NCBI GenBank assembly: GCA_021464415.1
Contig: CM038470.1
Location: 36,946,099-37,010,098, forward strand
Reading direction: 5' to 3'
DNA: 64,000 nt
From: Lonicera japonica
Taxonomy: Eukaryota > Streptophyta > Magnoliopsida > Dipsacales > Caprifoliaceae
Positions within the stretch are counted from its first letter, which is position 1. Every line of letters starts with the position of its first letter. Positions 1 through 10,481 of the stretch are shown piece after piece. Below the pieces are notes generated by a model, which worked only from the letters and a program-made list of their open reading frames with translations, was not told the DNA's origin and did not search any database. A program made the position numbers and the translations under genes.

Positions 1-960
1 GGATTCAAAATTGGATGACTTTGAAACTTACCCTTCCCTCTTTTACCTAATTGACTCGTTGTTTGACCCATTTGAATCTCTAACCTAATGATGGCTTGAG
101 TGTTCATGACGCTGTTATTCCTAACTTCTTACAAAAGTCAGATTGAAGTCTGATTATCTTGGGTGGTCACTTGAATGAGTTGCTTAACAGTGTCCTTCAA
201 AAATGAGAATTGTTATGGAGTGACATGGGGTGATGGGACAAGTGGAGCAGGTTGGAATAATGGATAAGAATTGTCTGGAGGTCGAAAACTAGGAGGTGGC
301 TACTGTCATGGGACATTAGCTGATGGGGCACCCATATTAGGTATGGGTTGAGTTTGTGTCCCCGAAAAATTTGGGTGATTTCTTCAACCCGAATTGTATG
401 TTTTTGTGAATGGGCTATTTAATTGCTTTTTATACTCATTCATCATGTTTACTTGTTGTGGCATGAATTTAGAGAATCCTACCATTGAGGAGCAAGTTTG
501 CGATGTATGCATAGGGGTATCACAAAAAGAGCATCATTCGGCTTGAATATGATTGACATAATTGATATTTAACTGCAAAATTAATGCTTTAATTTTCTTT
601 GAGAGACTATATAACTGCCTTCGAGTCTCTATGCTTTTAGATAGCTGAAAGATGCCCTATTTCTTGACTTCCTTCTTAATTTGAGATGATAAATTTCTAT
701 GATAAGGGAAATCCCATTGCTAAGATCTCTCGAAAAGATTCTCAAGGAAATTATAGGCTTCATCTTCTGTGAGACTAAGAAAAGTACCACTATTCATCGA
801 CTCAGACATATTTCTAATGGTTTGAGTCAACCCATTATAGAAGAACTGAACTAGTTTCCATGTTTCAAAACCATGGTGGAGATAACTCAAAAGTAGGTCC
901 TTAAATCTTTCCCAAGACTCGTAATTTTTTTCTTAATCCTCATGACAAAAATTGGTAAGG
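1..960 (-). pseudogene. Degraded Ty3/gypsy gag fragment
   Basis: Reading the minus strand gives a recognisable retrotransposon capsid segment at about 600-960, including FYNGLTQTIRNMSESMN followed by a segment ending in LTEDEAYNFLENL. A CCHC zinc knuckle (C-x2-C-x4-H-x4-C) lies at about 493-531, and a Pro/Ser-rich tail follows toward position 240. In-frame stops interrupt the frame at least three times (after the LENLFERS segment, before GIFQL, and just before the knuckle), so it cannot be translated whole. Such Gag proteins form the retrotransposon particle and bind its RNA. Lineage is uncertain (Athila or Tat are possible). No pol remains visible; the fragment runs off the left edge. Confidence 0.7.
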
Positions 961-1722
961 TTCTAGCCTTACCAAGGATGGTTGTAGTTCTACCATATGA
1001 TTGGGTTGTAACCTATTGAGTGCGGTTGTAGCTACTATATATGATTGAGTATCAGTACTAGTTGTGGGTTGGAGCCCCAACTGATTCAGGGTTGTAGCCG
1101 TATATTGTGCAGTTCTAGCCGTTGGATTATATTATCATGTTAATGTATATTGCCTTCTCGCAGATGAGTATTCGTAGTCTTACATTTAGTAGCTTTCCTG
1201 ACTTGTGGATTAGTTTGTGTGGTTCTATCAACAGGATTGTGTGTTCCGAAAAGTAGTAAAAATATAGTTTGGTGAAAGATCCTAAGGTAGTTCCGTCTTC
1301 AGAGAAATTTGCTTACAAGCGTTCTTCTTGTTAACTATTTGGAGTATAGTCTCTGAGAAAATGTCTTGCATGGGTTTAACTCCAAATGAATTACAAGTTA
1401 ACACCAAGTCCCTGGGCAGTTGGCTCAATTGGATGAGACATAATTAGTTTAGAGCTCGAGGTCCTTCAGGAACCAATGCTCTAAGCCTAGTGACCACGGG
1501 ATATAAGCTAGAGGCCTTATACAAGAGATGTAGCATACTGATCTTTGTATGCTTGTTGCTTTTATGGTTGATTATATCATATCTCTTAATGTTATTATCC
1601 TTACTCATGTGATTACATTGGAATTATTGTATGAGAAGCATTACATTTGCAAGTTGACTATGGAGGTTGGATTTATAATATACATAAAGGATTAATGATT
1701 AAAGTGGAAGGATAAAGCATGT
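961..1722 (+). repeat. Probable plus-strand LTR remnant, left part
   Basis: No gene is seen. The stretch holds several copies of a GGTTGTAGC-like motif between about 965 and 1115. The same motif occurs in the opposite orientation inside the LTR at 40080-40175. With the LTR end at 21448-22201, this suggests one plus-strand LTR that was split when the minus-strand LTR starting at 1723 inserted. The left terminus of this LTR is not visible. This is inference from motif content and nesting order only. Confidence 0.35.
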
Positions 1723-3014
1723 TGTGATGCCCCGAATCCTGTTCTGAGGTCTAGGCCTCCGGGACCCAGTTAATCACGGTGCCGTACGCGACGACGGGTT
1801 TGAGATACATGGCGTGAGACTGATGTAATTGAAAATATCATACAAGGCCGCATTTTTTATAAAATTTCAGCATGTGGAGTTCGTATTTTTAACAAAACCA
1901 AACCTGTAATTATGAAAATAAAGTTTATCTAAAACTTTAACTCCACACCATAAATTCAAATGAAAATCAATAAACCAATATAAGGTAATTCCTCCAACGA
2001 GGTCCCAAATTTAATAAAAGGCCTTTACAACTCAAATGAATATAAATGAATACAATTTAATGACACAAATTATACTAATGGTACTAATATATAAATAATT
2101 CCTAAGTTACAAGTCGTCCTCGGACGACTACATTCGTTTATGGTCATCAGAGGTTCTAATCCATACTCGCATCGCCCTAAAGAAGTATCTGCAAAACTGT
2201 TAGAAAATGGGTGTGAGCCAAACACGGGCTCAATGAGAACTATAAGGTTTTGTATACAAAATAATTTCTAAAACCAAGCATTCGATGCATCATAATGAAA
2301 ATAGTTTTTGTTATGATCATGCATATATATAAACCATTTCGATACTCTTTATAGATATATATATGCAATAAAAACCATTTTTCATGCAATGCATACTAAG
2401 TACTATCCCATCCTTGAAAACAAGATAAAACAAGTATCCAAACGTACTACCAAGTTATACGTAATCGAAATAACTAAGGTATATACATTTCCAAAGTATG
2501 ATAAACCAAAATACGAAAATATATCATACAAATAAAGGCAAAAATAGAAGTATAGTCGTAAAATAGACACAGGCACTAATCTCGCTCAACAGCTCATCTC
2601 ATATCCACATCTAACATCTAGGATTTTATTCTATAGTTTAAGGCTAGGGTATGCAGCCCCCAAGGCTGGATCCCCCCGTGGACCACCTAGATGGTGTAGG
2701 GTATGCCGCATCACGGGGTCCCCCTATGGACCATAGAATATGCCGCTCTGAAAGCGGGGTCCCTCTACACGGACCAGGGTATGTAACCGCCAGGGCTAGG
2801 TCAACCCCATTGACCACTAGTGCCTTACAAAACTATGAAAACAATAAAACGTATTCTCCCAAAGAATATCTTATACATAGTACATATACATGTACACACA
2901 CTTATATATATGTGTATATATCTCCAATCTTCCTACTAGTCTCCTCGTGCATAAACTATATATGTATCACCAAGTATGTGTATGTGGTATATATATATTC
3001 AACTTATAATATCA
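1723..3014 (-). repeat. Solo-type gypsy LTR, 3' part (split by Tat element)
   Basis: Begins TGTGATGCCCCGAATCC, the reverse complement of the LTR end seen at 22201 and 27218. The sequence GTGAGCCAAACACGGGCTC at about 2213 is the reverse complement of a motif shared by all LTRs of this family (for example near 26770 and 46690). It continues after the nested Tat element at 19701-21447, for a combined length of about 3.04 kb, close to the 2.93-kb LTR at 24285-27218. No primer site follows the outer end, so it looks like a solo LTR. No clean target duplication was found (CATGT against CGTTA). Confidence 0.75.
2648..2822 (-). repeat. GC-rich GGTCC/GGACC dyad module inside LTR
   Basis: A GC-rich block in AT-rich surroundings. 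Read on the minus strand it has repeated units built from a CATACCCT-like lead followed by GGTCC, a short loop and GGACC, ending GGGGGCTGCATACCCTAGCC. Related blocks lie at 26220-26400, 46318-46400, 52936-53035 and more weakly 35229-35370. Each unit could fold as a short hairpin. Function unknown. Confidence 0.7.
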
Positions 3015-4247
3015 TGAGAATCCGGATCTCCAACCCGTCTTTCTCGATTTTCTTGTTTTGGAGGAAAACGTGTTTTGTAGAGTCGCCAGTTTGTTTTACG
3101 AGAAAACAAACAAAAGATCGTATGAAGGACAATTCGAAAATGAATTATCTTTCATACGTTTGAAACCAGAATTTAAAATATACTTTGCTAGGGTTCGGGA
3201 ACTACATTACGAATTGGGAAGGTGTTAGGCACCCAATCCGCCCTTTTAGTCTCTTAATGGATCATGTATTTAATTCCTATTTTAGATATATTGCTAGTTT
3301 GAATAGTTTTCAAAATAGTCCTTTCGGGATAAATTCAATTTAAAACAGTATTTTTTGAAATCAGACTCGAGCTTTGCGAGCGCCTACGTATTCATTCGTA
3401 GAATGAAATTAGAGTCTCGTAGTTCCATTTGTTTGGAAACTGTTTTTGTTTGTTTTGAAAACGTGTCAAAACAGATTTTAGATTTCTTGTAAAATTTAGA
3501 AAGGACTTGTTTTGAAAGCAATGAACTTCTTTGCAAGTTATCTAATTTTCTGATGCGCTTGAAGAAGAAATAAGAACCTTGCCTTGATTGCCTTGCTTGC
3601 TTCCTTTTCTCTCTAGAACTTTCTCTCTCCAAAGCTTTATCCCTCTAAAACTTTCTCTCACTAACTTTCTCTCACTAAAAATTCTTTAAAAGAAGACTCT
3701 AATGATTTTGACAGAATTTCATCTTACTAAAAACACTAGTGAGTGTTGATGATCCCAAATGAGACCCTAAGGGTCTTATTTATAGGGAAATTTCCTCCCA
3801 AAACGCTCAAAAAGAAGCCAACTGTAGGGGGTAGCCACAGGGGGTGCGGCTGGGGCATGCGGTTGGGGCGTGCGGTTGGGGCATGCGGCTGGGGCGAGCG
3901 GCTAGGTACCAACCGCACTGCTGGCAGGTAGCCATACGGTTGGTATGTGCAGTTCGGGGCTGCGGCTGGCTGACAAAAATGCACAGAAACACTCGGGTGA
4001 ATCTCAATGCGCTGATGCTTGAATCAGAATATACCCTTTCTTGCACACGAATTTCGTCGTGTTTCAGGCGATGCAATCCACGATCGCCCCTTTCCTTTCG
4101 GCCAGGTGACACGATACATCAATCTTTTCCTCTTCCTACCCTCAGTGGCACATTACCCTCGGCGGTACACTACCCTCAGTGTATAGGATTCTCGGTCAAT
4201 CGTGTAAGGAGTTTTGACATTTTGCTGAATCCAAATGATCATTGTGG
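3015..4247 (-). repeat. Tat element 3' LTR (left, rearranged)
   Basis: Aligns by eye with 18284-19532 over its whole length, including the ATTGTGG where similarity stops. Beyond 4247 the right LTR continues to its TTCA end, while this copy runs into the 114-bp tandem array, so its outer U3 end is replaced or lost. Relative to the right LTR it lacks about 70 bp (present near 18822-18890) and carries more copies of a 13-bp GC-rich repeat. A minus-strand TATA box (reverse complement of CTTATTTATA) lies at 3777-3785. Confidence 0.8.
3841..3904. repeat. 13-bp GC-rich minisatellite in LTR
   Basis: Four to five head-to-tail copies of a 13-bp unit resembling GGGGCATGCGGYT. The matching place in the right LTR (about 19160-19205) has about two copies, so the array changed length after the LTRs were made identical at insertion. 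It explains several GC-rich chance reading frames on both strands. Confidence 0.8.
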
Positions 4248-4389
4248 AAAAGTGTTTTCAAAGGTTTCCCATTTCTTAGGGAGAAGTGAAAGAATGATTT
4301 TTGTCTTAGAGATATCCCTTCGCAGGGAGTGATGCTAGAAGAAATTTCCATCTTTGGGAAAAAATGAACAAGATTTCCTTCGTGGGAAA

Positions 4390-5436
4390 TGTGTGAATAA
4401 TTCCTATCTTTGAGGAATTCGAGAAATTCCTTTCGTGGAGAATGTGCGGTAAAGGTTATTTCCCTTCGTGGGGAAAGGGGATCGGTGAAAATTCCCATCG
4501 TGGGGAATTCGAAGAATTTCTATCACTAAGGAATTCAAAAAATTTCCTTTGTGGGGAACACGTGGAGTCGTTATTTTCCTTCGTGGGAAAAGGGGTTTCG
4601 GAGAAATTTCCATCGTGGGGAATACGAAGAATTCCTATCTCTGAGGAATTTGAAAAATTCCTTTCGTGGAAAACACGTGAAGTCGTTATTTCCCTTCGTG
4701 GGGAAAGGGGTTTCGGAGAAATTTCCATCGTGGGGAATGCGAAGAATTCCTATCTCTGAGGAATCCAAAAATTCCCTTTGTGGAGAACACATGGAGTCAT
4801 TATTTTTCTTCGTGGGGAAAGGGGTTTCGGAGAAATTTCCATCATGGGGAATGCGAAGAATTCCTATCTCTGAGGAATTCAAAAAATTCCCTTCGTGGGA
4901 AACACCTGGAGTCGTTATTTCCCTTCGTGGGGAAAAGGGGTTTCGGAGAAATTCCCATCGTGGGGAATGAGAAGAATTCCTATCTCTGAGAAATTCGAAA
5001 AATTCCCTTCGTGGAGAACACATGGAGTTGTTATTTCCCTTCATGGGAAAAGGGGTTTCAGGGAAATTCCCATCATGGGGAATGCGAAGAATTCCTATCT
5101 CTGAGGAATTCAAAAAATTCCCTTCGTGGGGAAAGGGGTTTCGGAGAAATTCCCATCGTAGGGAATGCGAAGAATTCCTATCTCTGAGGAATTCGGAAAA
5201 TTCCCTTCGTGAGGAACACGTGGAGTCGTTATTTTCCTTCGTGGAAAAAGGGGTTTCGGAGAAATTTCCATCGTGGGGAATGCGAAAAATTCCTATCTCT
5301 GAGGAATTTGAAAAATTCCCTTCGTGGGGAACACGTGGAGTCGTTATTTTCCTTCGTGAGAAAAGGGATTTCGAAGAAATTCTCATCATGGGGAATGCGA
5401 AGAATTCCTATCTCTGAGGAATTCGAAAAATTCTAC
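4390..5436. repeat. 114-bp tandem repeat array
   Basis: About nine to ten units. The landmark GAATTCCTATCTCTGAG recurs at about 4627, 4741, 4855, 4970, 5086, 5168, 5283 and 5399, giving steps of 114, 114, 115, 116, 82, 115 and 116. One unit has lost about 33 bp. Each unit contains the near-palindromic pieces CCTTCGTGGGGAA and GAATTCC...GGAATTC. The array is open for long stretches on both strands, but this is a by-product of a unit length divisible by three with few stops. It lies between the Tat 3' LTR and the rest of the 3' region. Confidence 0.92.
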
Positions 5437-5439
5437 TGA

Positions 5440-7384
5440 TACTGAACGCTGCTTTATCAATTTTTCAAAATTTGATATGCTAGAGAGAATTGTGTGCAAG
5501 TTGAAGTGATTTTTTCTTTTCCCTTCCTTTTCACCCTCAGTTTTGACCTTTTTGGAGTAATCGAAAATCAGACTTTTTTGAACCAACTTTTCGTAAAAAC
5601 TTTTAGACCGCTGTGCATGGATTTTCAGGAATTGACATCTCTCTACCCTCAGTTTTCCTCTCTTTGGTCATGGGGATAGAATTTCGCTTAGAATTCTCTA
5701 TAATCCTTGAGCTACCCTCTGATTTTTCTATAGGGAAGATGCTGGTCCTATATCGTTTTCTATTTTTTGATACCCTTATTGCTCCATTTTTTGATTATCC
5801 GGCCTTTTTATTTTGGGCTTTCTGATTTTTCTTGCTTTTTTCTTTCTTTTCTTTTTCCAAAACAAGAGCCTTACTCACCTAAGATGTAACCCTCCGCCTT
5901 TTTGGCACATCTGTCACTCTTAGTATGGCTCTCCCTGTCGATTTTTCTTTATTTTTCTCACCCTTTCCTCTCTTGGACCAACGGGATTTTCCTCTTTTCT
6001 ACTCTTTCAATTTTTTCTGGTACCCGATTCCTCTTTTACAAATTCCCTGTTTATTAATCAGATTTGAGCCTTTCGAAAAATAGATCCCTCCTTTTGAATT
6101 TCAATTCCTCCACAGACTTTAGAGTATCAGACTTTTGGGTTTTGATCAGCCAGCCCGGGTCACATCTTGGTAGACCACTGCCCAACCGCGGTCCACCCCA
6201 TCCTCACCATACCAATCCAAGTCCTCCCAATCATCATGATGAGGACTGCAGCGGAGAACGCCCTGAGCGTCGGTAGAGGTGACCTCCTCCTGGTCACCCT
6301 CGAGTCGATCTGGCTGTGCAGGATCCATCTGAGTATGAGTAGAATATTAGAAAAGTCAAAAAAGTCAGAAAAGTCAGAAAAGCGGCAGCGCTTCCGCGCT
6401 TGGGAGAAGAGAAAAAGAGAGAGAACGAGAGCTAGAGAGAGAAAGAGAAAGGAGAGAATGAGGTGGAATGAGCTCAGCAAAGGGGTTTATATAGTGGATA
6501 AGAATGTCGCGCGACAAATGGCATCATTGTCGCGCGACGAAGAGCACTCTCCCGAGGTATCGCGCGACAATCAGCCCCCTCCCCTGATTTTTTGACCTTT
6601 GTCTCATTTTATCTCCTGCAGGAGGACTTCCGAGAAGCAATTTTCGAAAAAAATTGCTAAAAATCGCATACCCAGGATGAGAACACGAGGAAAGACTTCC
6701 AAATCATCTCTCCGAAGAATGCGAGAACAAAATGCGAACGGATAAAGTAGTCTCTGATCTCCCAGAAAGGACCGAGACCATCAAATGAGAAAAGGCCGAA
6801 TATCAAAAATAAGACGGGAATAGAAAAAATTGAAAGAGTAAAAAAGAGAAAAGAACCCGCATGAGCACCCAAAGCAAGCGAGAGAAACAGAAATACAGAG
6901 TGACAGGGAGAGCCACACCAAAAGTGACAGTTAGGCCAAAACCGGCTCAGGGCTTCGTTTTGGGTGAGTAAGGCTCCTGATCACAACGAAGGGACGAAAA
7001 GACTCCTCGTCAAAAACAGAGAAGGCCAGGAAAAGTCTTTCCCAAAAGAGGGAGAAATAAGGGCATCGAAAAACAGAATACGATGTGGGCCCACCAAAAG
7101 AGAAAACTAAGAAGAGAACAGAGATCAGAGATTGAACTTTCAAACAAATTTTCTTTTCAACGCGATACAAAAGAGATGGTTTGGAAAAACCTCGGACCAT
7201 CACTCTGCGGAGAGCAAAAGAAATCCGAAAACTGCCTTCTAAGAGAAATATCTTCACTCGAGAAAACATGAGAGTAAAGTTCAGAAAGGTACAGGGAAAC
7301 GGACATCCAGATTAGACCCCGAGAAGCTCTTTTCACCTTCACAAGATTTACTCTCTCTCTCCCTCTAGCAGTCTAAGAGAGAAC
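5440..7384 (-). other. Tat 3' region: non-coding, inverted duplication
   Basis: No credible gene. About 5750-6045 and 6795-7085 are imperfect inverted copies of each other: GAGCCTTACTCACC, GGCTCTCCCTGTC and CTCTTTCAATTTTTTCT appear on the plus strand in the first arm and on the minus strand in the second. The spacer contains a minus-strand promoter-like block at 6486-6570 and a purine-rich AAAGTCAGAAAAGTCAG run at about 6353-6380. This looks like fragments of two oppositely oriented LTR or UTR copies left inside the 3' region. Confidence 0.6.
6486..6570 (-). promoter_or_regulatory. LTR-like promoter block with TCGCGCGA palindromes
   Basis: On the minus strand three TCGCGCGA-core palindromes (6505-6516 is a perfect TGTCGCGCGACA; others at about 6528-6539 and 6559-6570) lie just upstream of TATATAAA (complement of 6486-6493). 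Downstream on that strand comes a CT-rich stretch. The same arrangement is seen on the plus strand at 9012-9213, so this is probably the U3 of another Tat-type LTR copy. Confidence 0.6.
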
Positions 7385-7390
7385 ACAAAC

Positions 7391-7815
7391 ACAAGCCCTC
7401 TACGGAGGCAATGAGGTAACAAAAGCCCTCTCCGGAGGCAATCCATCACACACAAGCCCTCTCCGGAGGCAATCCATCACACACAAGCCCTCTCCGGAGG
7501 CAATTCATTCACACAAGCCCTCTCCGGAGGCAATCCATTCACATAAGCCCTTTCTACAGGCAAAACATCACTCCCAAGTCCTTTCTACAGGCACAAGCCC
7601 TCTTTAGAGGCAATCCATTAACATAAGCCCTTTATACAGGCAAACCGGTCATCAAGTCCTTTCCACAGGCACAAGCCCTCTCCGGAGGCAATCCATTCAC
7701 ATAAGCCCTTTCTACAGGCAAAACACCACTCACAAGTCCTTTCTACAGGCACAAGCCCTCTCCAGAGGCAATCACAAACACAAGCCCTCGCCAGGGACAA
7801 AAATACTCACAAAAG
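7391..7815. repeat. 30-bp tandem repeat array
   Basis: About fourteen copies of a unit of about 30 bp resembling ACAAGCCCTCTCCGGAGGCA followed by an ATCCATTCAC-like tail. A diverged subtype reads AAGCCCTTTCTACAGGCA. The core CCTCTCCGGAGG is itself a palindrome. Similar units reappear at about 8700-8760 on the far side of the next array. Tandem repeats in the 3' region are typical of Tat-lineage elements. Confidence 0.9.
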
Positions 7816-7854
7816 CCCTCCCAGAGGCAATTTTGTTTCTTTTTTACAGATCAA

Positions 7855-8665
7855 AAGCCCTCCCGGAGAGGCACAGTGGAGCAATGGTAGTCCTCCCATC
7901 TGAGGCGCAATGGTAGTCTTCCCATCTGAGGCTAGTGGAGCAATGGTAGTCCTCCAACCTGAGGCGAAGCCCTCCCAGCGAGGCACAGTGGAGCAATGGT
8001 AGTCCTCCCACCTGAGGCGAAGCCCTCCCAGAGAGGCACAATGGAGCAATGGTAGTCCTCCCATCTGAGGCGCAATGGTAGTCCTCCCATCTGAGGCTAG
8101 TGGAGCAATGTTAGTCCTCCCACCTGAGGTGAAGCCCTCCCAGCGAGGCACAGTGGAGCAATGGTAGTCCTCCAACCTGAGGCGAAGCCCTCCCAGAGAG
8201 GCACAGTGGAGCAATGGTAGTCCTCCCATCTGAGGCGCAATGGTAGTCCTCCCACCTGAGGTGAAGCCCTCCCAGCGAGGCATAGTGGAGCAATGGTAGT
8301 CCTCCCACTTGAGGCGCAAAGTGGATCAATGGTAGTCCTCCCACCTGAGGCGCAATGGTAGTCCTCCCATCTGAGGCTAGTGGAGCAATGGTAGTCCTCC
8401 CACCTGAGGTGCAATGGTAGTCCTCCCATTTGAGGCTAGTGGAGCAATGGTAGTCCTCCCACCTGAGGCGAAGCCCTCCCAGAGAGGCACGGTGGAGCAA
8501 TGGTAGTCCTCCCACCTGAGGCGCAATGGTAGTCCTCCCATCTGAGGCTAGTGGAGCAATGGTAGTCCTCCCACCTGAGGCGAAGCCCTCCAAGAAAGGC
8601 ACAATGGAGCAATGGTAGTCCTCCCACCAGAGGCGCAATGGTAGTCCTCCCATCTGAGGCGAGTG
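7855..8665. repeat. Compound 27/53-bp tandem repeat array
   Basis: About twenty copies of GGTAGTCCTCCCAYCTGAGGC, arranged either as a short unit of about 27 bp or a longer unit of about 53 bp that adds GAAGCCCTCCCAGAGAGGCA and GTGGAGCAAT. The AAGCCCTC...GAGGC part resembles the flanking 30-bp array, suggesting both grew from a common seed. Long minus-strand reading frames here (up to 222 codons) are repeats of GGLPLLHCASLGGL-like text, not a protein family I recognise. Confidence 0.9.
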
Positions 8666-8870
8666 GAACAAATGAATGCCCACGAAAGAGGTAATGAGGT
8701 AACAAAAGCCCTCTTCGGAGGCAAAACCAAACACAAAGCCCTCTCCGGAGGCACACACGAACACTTTTTGCATACACACACTCCTTTAGAGTTCATGCGG
8801 GAGCCATGGATCATGGTCTCTTCCAGTCGCCTCAATTCCTTGCAAGCAAGGAGCTTGAGTCGAGAGGGTC

Positions 8871-10184
8871 TGTAGACACCCCGATCTGTGACCCCCGCAA
8901 GAACCCTAACGACCTTCGAGAACTGCTGTTTCTGGAGTTCGGGACCCACCCGAACACCCGAGACTTCCCCGGAAGCATTTGTTGGCCAAACAAACTTGTT
9001 TTTAATAAAAATGTTGCACGACATTCAAGATTGTTGCGTAACATACACAAGATTGTCGCACGACAATCCCACTTTATAGGGACATGTCGCGCGACAAACA
9101 CCCCACCACTCCACTTTCTGACTCATCAGTGAGTCAGAATCATCATTAAAGTGAAATGTCGCACGACAGTCAAGATTTTCGCGTGACATACACCTTTTCA
9201 TCACTATAAATAGGCCAGCACCCCCATGAGTTCTAGACAGCAGTTGGACAGCAACAAACACCAACAAAAACAGCAAAACAACAACTTAGAAGAAGAATTA
9301 TGGGCTTATGATCTGATTTTCTAGTCTTTTGTCCACGTTTTATTTGAATAAACTTATTGCCAAGTTACAAAGCAGTCTACCATTTTCAAAACAAAAGACC
9401 CTGATAAAACCATTTGCAAAACCAGAAGAGTAAGCATATCACCATCCGGATAAAATTCTGTTTTCAAAACCCGGACTGATAAGACTTATCTAGGAACTAA
9501 AATCAACATATCCTGTCTCTTCTATAGACTGCGACGTGTCTGATAAAACTCTCCTCAAAGAGTTCTAGTTCCATATTAAATCAGTCCCGATATAAATCCG
9601 AACTTTTACGAAAGTAATTACAACACAAGAAATCCGTCATTATCTGAGGAAATAATACGGGATACTTTTTCAAAATAAAAGGTTTTGTCATTTATATTTA
9701 CATCTTTCAATAATAAAAACATCGGTTTTCGGAACACAAAGGCTTTTCATACCCTTTCCCACTTTCCCTAAAAATTAGGGTTTTTATTCGAGAAGTAGTA
9801 GACTATCAGTAAAAGCATCCAAGTTCTTCAACATAAAATAAACATATAAGTCCACTAGAGACCGAAAAGGAGGAATGGGTTCTTAACACCTTCCCAAACC
9901 GTAATATAGTTCTCGAACCCTATAGAATCCTGGTTTCGTAGACAAATGTGTAAAGAAAGGCTTATCTGTAGCCTCTTCTCTTACATGATCCCTTTTTTGT
10001 CCGTTTTCTCGTAAAACGTACTGGTGACTCTGAATGAACCCTCTTGTACCTAGAAATAGGATAGAGGGACACCCGATATGAATTATCAAAACACTCTAAG
10101 CAAATGGAACGACGGGATCCTTTCCGACATTTCAGACGCCCAACGAACGGGAAAGAGACATGGGGTCGCATTTGCGGATTCTCA
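8871..10184 (+). repeat. Tat-type LTR in opposite orientation
   Basis: Begins TGTAGACACCCCGATC and ends GCGGATTCTCA, the same ending as the Tat LTR read from its own strand (GGATTCTCA). The region 9880-10060 is an inverted relative of 3060-3245 (AAAACG...GAGAAAAC, GGGTTCG...AACTA, GGGAAGGTGTTA). It has a plus-strand TATAAATAG at 9205-9213 preceded by several TGTCGCRCGACA palindromes. It sits in the 3' region of the minus-strand Tat element, so it is probably a separate insertion or a rearranged copy. The flanks (GGGTC and CAATG) do not match, and CAATGG after its end only weakly resembles a primer site. Confidence 0.7.
9205..9213 (+). promoter_or_regulatory. TATA box of Tat-type LTR
   Basis: TATAAATAG, about 330 bp into the LTR. 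It follows the palindromes at 9012-9023, 9052-9067, 9085-9096 (perfect TGTCGCGCGACA) and 9157-9168. Position and sequence fit the U3/R boundary of an LTR promoter. Confidence 0.65.
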
Positions 10185-10481
10185 CAATGGTTGATGGTTT
10201 ATGGTTATGTTTGATGGATGGCTTCTTTGTGAAAGCGTCTTGGGTTTAGATAGTAGACATGTAGGTAAAATGAGGTAAGTAAATGATGTAGGCAACGATG
10301 TAAGCTTGTATGAAAAACTTTGATCATATATGGAAAATCTCTTTCTGCTCCTTTTTTGCCTCTGAATGAATGAATGTTATTATAAAGAATAAACCGGGCT
10401 CGAAATTTTAATTCTGGTTGCCTACGTTTCCCTTGATGAATTTTTTTAGGTCTCAGGTCTTCGTAGTTCATGCATACAACT
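10185..10481 (-). other. Tat element 3' UTR next to integrase
   Basis: Non-coding on the minus strand downstream of the integrase stop. It contains TACGAAGACCTGAGACCT and, further on, AAACGTAGGCAACCAGAATT on the minus strand, phrases commonly found after the integrase of Tat elements. No gene is seen. Confidence 0.55.

Noticed and set aside
1405..1510. Possible tRNA-like text (GGCTCAATTGGATGAG)
   Set aside because: I could not build a cloverleaf with the required arms or find a TTCGAATC-type loop at the right spacing.
2651..3163. 170-codon plus-strand frame
   Set aside because: It runs from the GC-rich dyad module across the LTR/Tat junction at 3015, so it joins two unrelated elements.
4571..5389. 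272-codon open frame on the minus strand
   Set aside because: It lies wholly within the 114-bp tandem array and repeats the same text each unit. The opposite strand is open too. It reflects repeat structure, not a protein.
6064..6595. Overlapping frames of 70-142 codons on both strands
   Set aside because: They fall in the Tat 3' region over the LTR-like promoter block; no domain and no conserved pattern.
5866..6975. Reading the inverted duplication as a complete foldback transposon
   Set aside because: No terminal target duplication is visible and arms are imperfect with an LTR-like spacer, which fits rearranged LTR pieces better.
7391..8665. Regular direct repeats that might suggest a CRISPR array
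   Set aside because: Repeats are adjacent or variable in length with no unique spacers, no cas genes are present, and the DNA is clearly plant nuclear.
8111..8779. 222-codon open frame on the minus strand
   Set aside because: It is made of the 27/53-bp tandem units; several other frames in the same array are equally open.
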